DNA of 64,000 nt from assembly GCA_944322615.1 (NCBI GenBank), contig CALUPH010000004.1:62001-126000 (forward strand). The letters run 5' to 3'. Position numbers and translations under genes: made by a program. This DNA comes from Candidatus Gastranaerophilales bacterium (GTDB lineage Bacteria; Cyanobacteriota; Vampirovibrionia; Gastranaerophilales; Gastranaerophilaceae). Positions 62,331-64,000 of the stretch are shown one piece after another; positions within the stretch are counted from its first letter, which is position 1; the number at the start of each line of letters is the position of its first letter. The notes beneath the pieces were generated by a model. That model saw nothing but the letters and a program-made list of their open reading frames with translations, was not told the DNA's origin and made no database searches.

Positions 62331-64000
62331 TTATCTCTTGATTTTATATATTCTGAATTCAGAAGGCTCAAGTTTATCTATCTCAATTGTTTTTATATTA
62401 TCTGAATTGTAATGCTCGATAAAATCTTGTTTATCTTCTTCATATATGAATTCAGAAGCAAGAACAAAATCACCCGGAATTTCAATTTTTTTGTTTTCAA
62501 TTGCATTATTTGTTTTTATTGAGTACTCCATAATTCCTTCTGAATTCTGTTTTAATATTTTTTCATTTGATGGAAGATAATTTGCCGCTATTATGAAACA
62601 TTCTTTAACTGTTTCTTTTGATATCATCCAGCTTATGAATCCATTTTTATTTTGATTGATAATTTGAGCTTCACCATCAACAGTCAGCTCATTATTAATG
62701 GCTAATCTTCTTATTGCATCAAATTTATGATAAAAGTCTTCATCGTGTTCACGTATTAAAGATACTTCTTCTTGTATAGTTGCTTCAATTCCGTCTTTTG
62801 AAAAAGACTCATCACCATCAACGTACATAACAGGACGTTTTGCTAGTTTACCTCCGGGAAGAAACTTAAACTTAAACCATTTAAATAAAGCTTCTTCTTT
62901 ATCCATTAAACCTAGATATCTGTTGACAGTTCTAAATTCACCATCTTGATTATTATATGTTTTTATTATGGATAAAAGAGAATTTTTTGTTACTGTAGCA
63001 TTATAATCTTGAAGTTCTCGATTGTTGTTAATTACTTCAGTTGGAATTTTTTCATAATCTGTTTTTGTATCATTCCCCCAAAGCAGGTCGAAATTCATAT
63101 CCTGATGATATTCTTTAAAGTAAGAGTTCCACAATCTATACTCTGCAATTGTTGCAAAGTATGGTGTTTCTTTTTTCATTATTTCGTTGATTTTTTTGAG
63201 TAAGAATCTTGGTGCTCTATAACTTATAGGTCTTAAATCTTTTTCACTCATTTCGTCAACAACGAAATCTGTATGTGATATTCTGAACCCGTCAAAGTTG
63301 TAATCTTGTTGTAATTTTTGTAATTGTTCCAAATAAAAATTAATTACAGGAAGATTATAGTCTCCGTTTTCAAGATATACAAAATAAAAAGGAGTCTGAC
63401 AGTCTGATTCTGCAAACTTGGAAACATCATCACCTTTTTGATTATAATGTCTAAACATTGGGTAAGAACCACATTCTGCCATTCTTTCAAAAACGGGTAT
63501 TCCGCTTGAACACCAAGCTCCGTCAGGAAGCGTCCAAAGACCTTCTTCTATTAAGGCATTAATAATCTCACCACGTTTAGTTATATCTTTATCTTTTTTT
63601 AGTTTATTAGGTTTTACACCTTCAATTTTGGCTACTATATTTGTTACTCTTTTTTGAAGCTTTTTTTGTTCTTCTTTTTTTGTCATAAAGTTTGAAAGTT
63701 CTTTACGTTTAGACTCAAGTTCTTCGGTAAATCGTTTATAAATCGGCATAAATTCCGGTGCCAAATCTACTGAACCGCTTTTAAGAGTTGTTTTATAAAT
63801 GTTTCTTACAATAGTTACATCATCTTCATCAAATTCTTGTGATAATTTTATTGCTACAAAGTTTAATGCTTTTGAAATTTCTTCAGTTAAAAATTTAACA
63901 TCGACCCATCTTGCAATTTCAGGGTGAACCATAACTGTTTTAGAATATCTTCCGCATTGTGGAAATACATCATATATAACAGGGTGTCCTGCCAGCTGTG
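62331..64000 (-). CDS. GH13-like alpha-amylase family protein (5' end outside window)
   Basis: The frame is open to the window edge: upstream of ATG 63932 it still reads GHPVIYDVFPQCGRYSKTV, so the true start lies outside. Visible length is about 555 residues. GH13-like parts: DFVVDE after NFDGFRIS (usual GFRxD; here Ser stands at the nucleophile position), FATIAEYRLW (possible acid/base Glu), and the sugar-binding-like region SGIPVFERM. The C-terminus is a beta-rich domain. The family match is fair and the missing Asp makes activity uncertain. It precedes nagZ by two bases. Confidence 0.55.
   Translation of the reverse strand, partial: QLAGHPVIYDVFPQCGRYSKTVMVHPEIARWVDVKFLTEEISKALNFVAIKLSQEFDEDDVTIVRNIYKTTLKSGSVDLAPEFMPIYKRFTEELESKRKELSNFMTKKEEQKKLQKRVTNIVAKIEGVKPNKLKKDKDITKRGEIINALIEEGLWTLPDGAWCSSGIPVFERMAECGSYPMFRHYNQKGDDVSKFAESDCQTPFYFVYLENGDYNLPVINFYLEQLQKLQQDYNFDGFRISHTDFVVDEMSEKDLRPISYRAPRFLLKKINEIMKKETPYFATIAEYRLWNSYFKEYHQDMNFDLLWGNDTKTDYEKIPTEVINNNRELQDYNATVTKNSLLSIIKTYNNQDGEFRTVNRYLGLMDKEEALFKWFKFKFLPGGKLAKRPVMYVDGDESFSKDGIEATIQEEVSLIREHDEDFYHKFDAIRRLAINNELTVDGEAQIINQNKNGFISWMISKETVKECFIIAANYLPSNEKILKQNSEGIMEYSIKTNNAIENKKIEIPGDFVLASEFIYEEDKQDFIEHYNSDNIKTIEIDKLEPSEFRIYKIKR

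Noticed and set aside
1-64000. tRNA genes, CRISPR arrays, insertion sequences or prophage
   Set aside because: Read through the gene-free stretches on both strands by eye and saw no cloverleaf, regularly spaced repeats, transposase or phage structural gene; a tRNA or CRISPR program could confirm.

Overview
The window is about 64 kb of AT-rich bacterial chromosome with short intergenic gaps and no tRNA, rRNA, CRISPR array or insertion sequence that I could see. The best reading is a gut-type anaerobe of the non-photosynthetic sister group of Cyanobacteria (Melainabacteria/Vampirovibrionia, probably Gastranaerophilales). This is an inference. It rests on a DUF512 radical-SAM-like protein of the cyanobacterial kind, a DUF4330-like protein, an LPS-type envelope (heptose kinase, heptosyltransferase, O-antigen ligase), strictly anaerobic nucleotide metabolism (NrdD/NrdG), PPi-dependent phosphofructokinase, and many short lineage-specific proteins. 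Several of those carry an N-terminal ISFGK/NFKA/NFNG-like peptide.

Layout. 0-7.5 kb: the tail of a PadR-like regulator, DUF512, a small XRE regulator with a double palindromic operator, rnhB-rbgA, rplS, then hypothetical and TPR membrane proteins. 7.5-12.4 kb: one compact minus-strand operon running from heptose kinase through a DUF4330-like protein and O-antigen ligase into sucC-sucD. 12.4-19 kb: a nucleotidyltransferase-like protein, pfp, a GT2 and gltX. 19.1-24.3 kb: a phospholipid operon resembling ynbABC (CDP-alcohol phosphatidyltransferase fused to flavodoxin, methyltransferase, CdsA, PlsC), then a YeiH-like transporter and a GNAT. 24.3-27 kb: nrdDG. 27.2-28.3 kb: a second XRE locus with a tandem-repeat operator, followed by a compact structured RNA gene with its own promoter and terminator. 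28.4-32 kb: dipeptide-type permeases, MgtC and an acyltransferase. 32-35.7 kb: hpt, tilS and a broken membrane-protein gene. 35.8-41.9 kb: cupin, an M48-like protein lacking the catalytic histidines, MscS, galE, acyltransferase 3 and two tandem GNAT paralogues. 42-47.7 kb: accBC, a GGDEF/degenerate HD-GYP protein and a heptosyltransferase. 48-52 kb: a flagellar/type III export operon (C-ring protein, FliO, FliP, FliQ, a secretin-N-like periplasmic protein, FliR). 52-64 kb: orphan DNA methyltransferase, LOG protein, NarL-type regulator with TPR-GAF-HD-GYP partner, GT2, a pair of unknown proteins, SulP, a third XRE, a repeat-rich exported protein, NagZ and a GH13-like enzyme cut by the window end.

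The genes describe a fermentative anaerobe with an LPS outer membrane, a type III export apparatus, cyclic-di-GMP-type signalling and fatty-acid/phospholipid synthesis. The most interesting items are the structured RNA at 27861-27965, the phosphatidyltransferase-flavodoxin fusion, the secretin-N-like protein inside the export operon, the operators of two small XRE regulators, and the recurring N-terminal peptide in several unrelated proteins.
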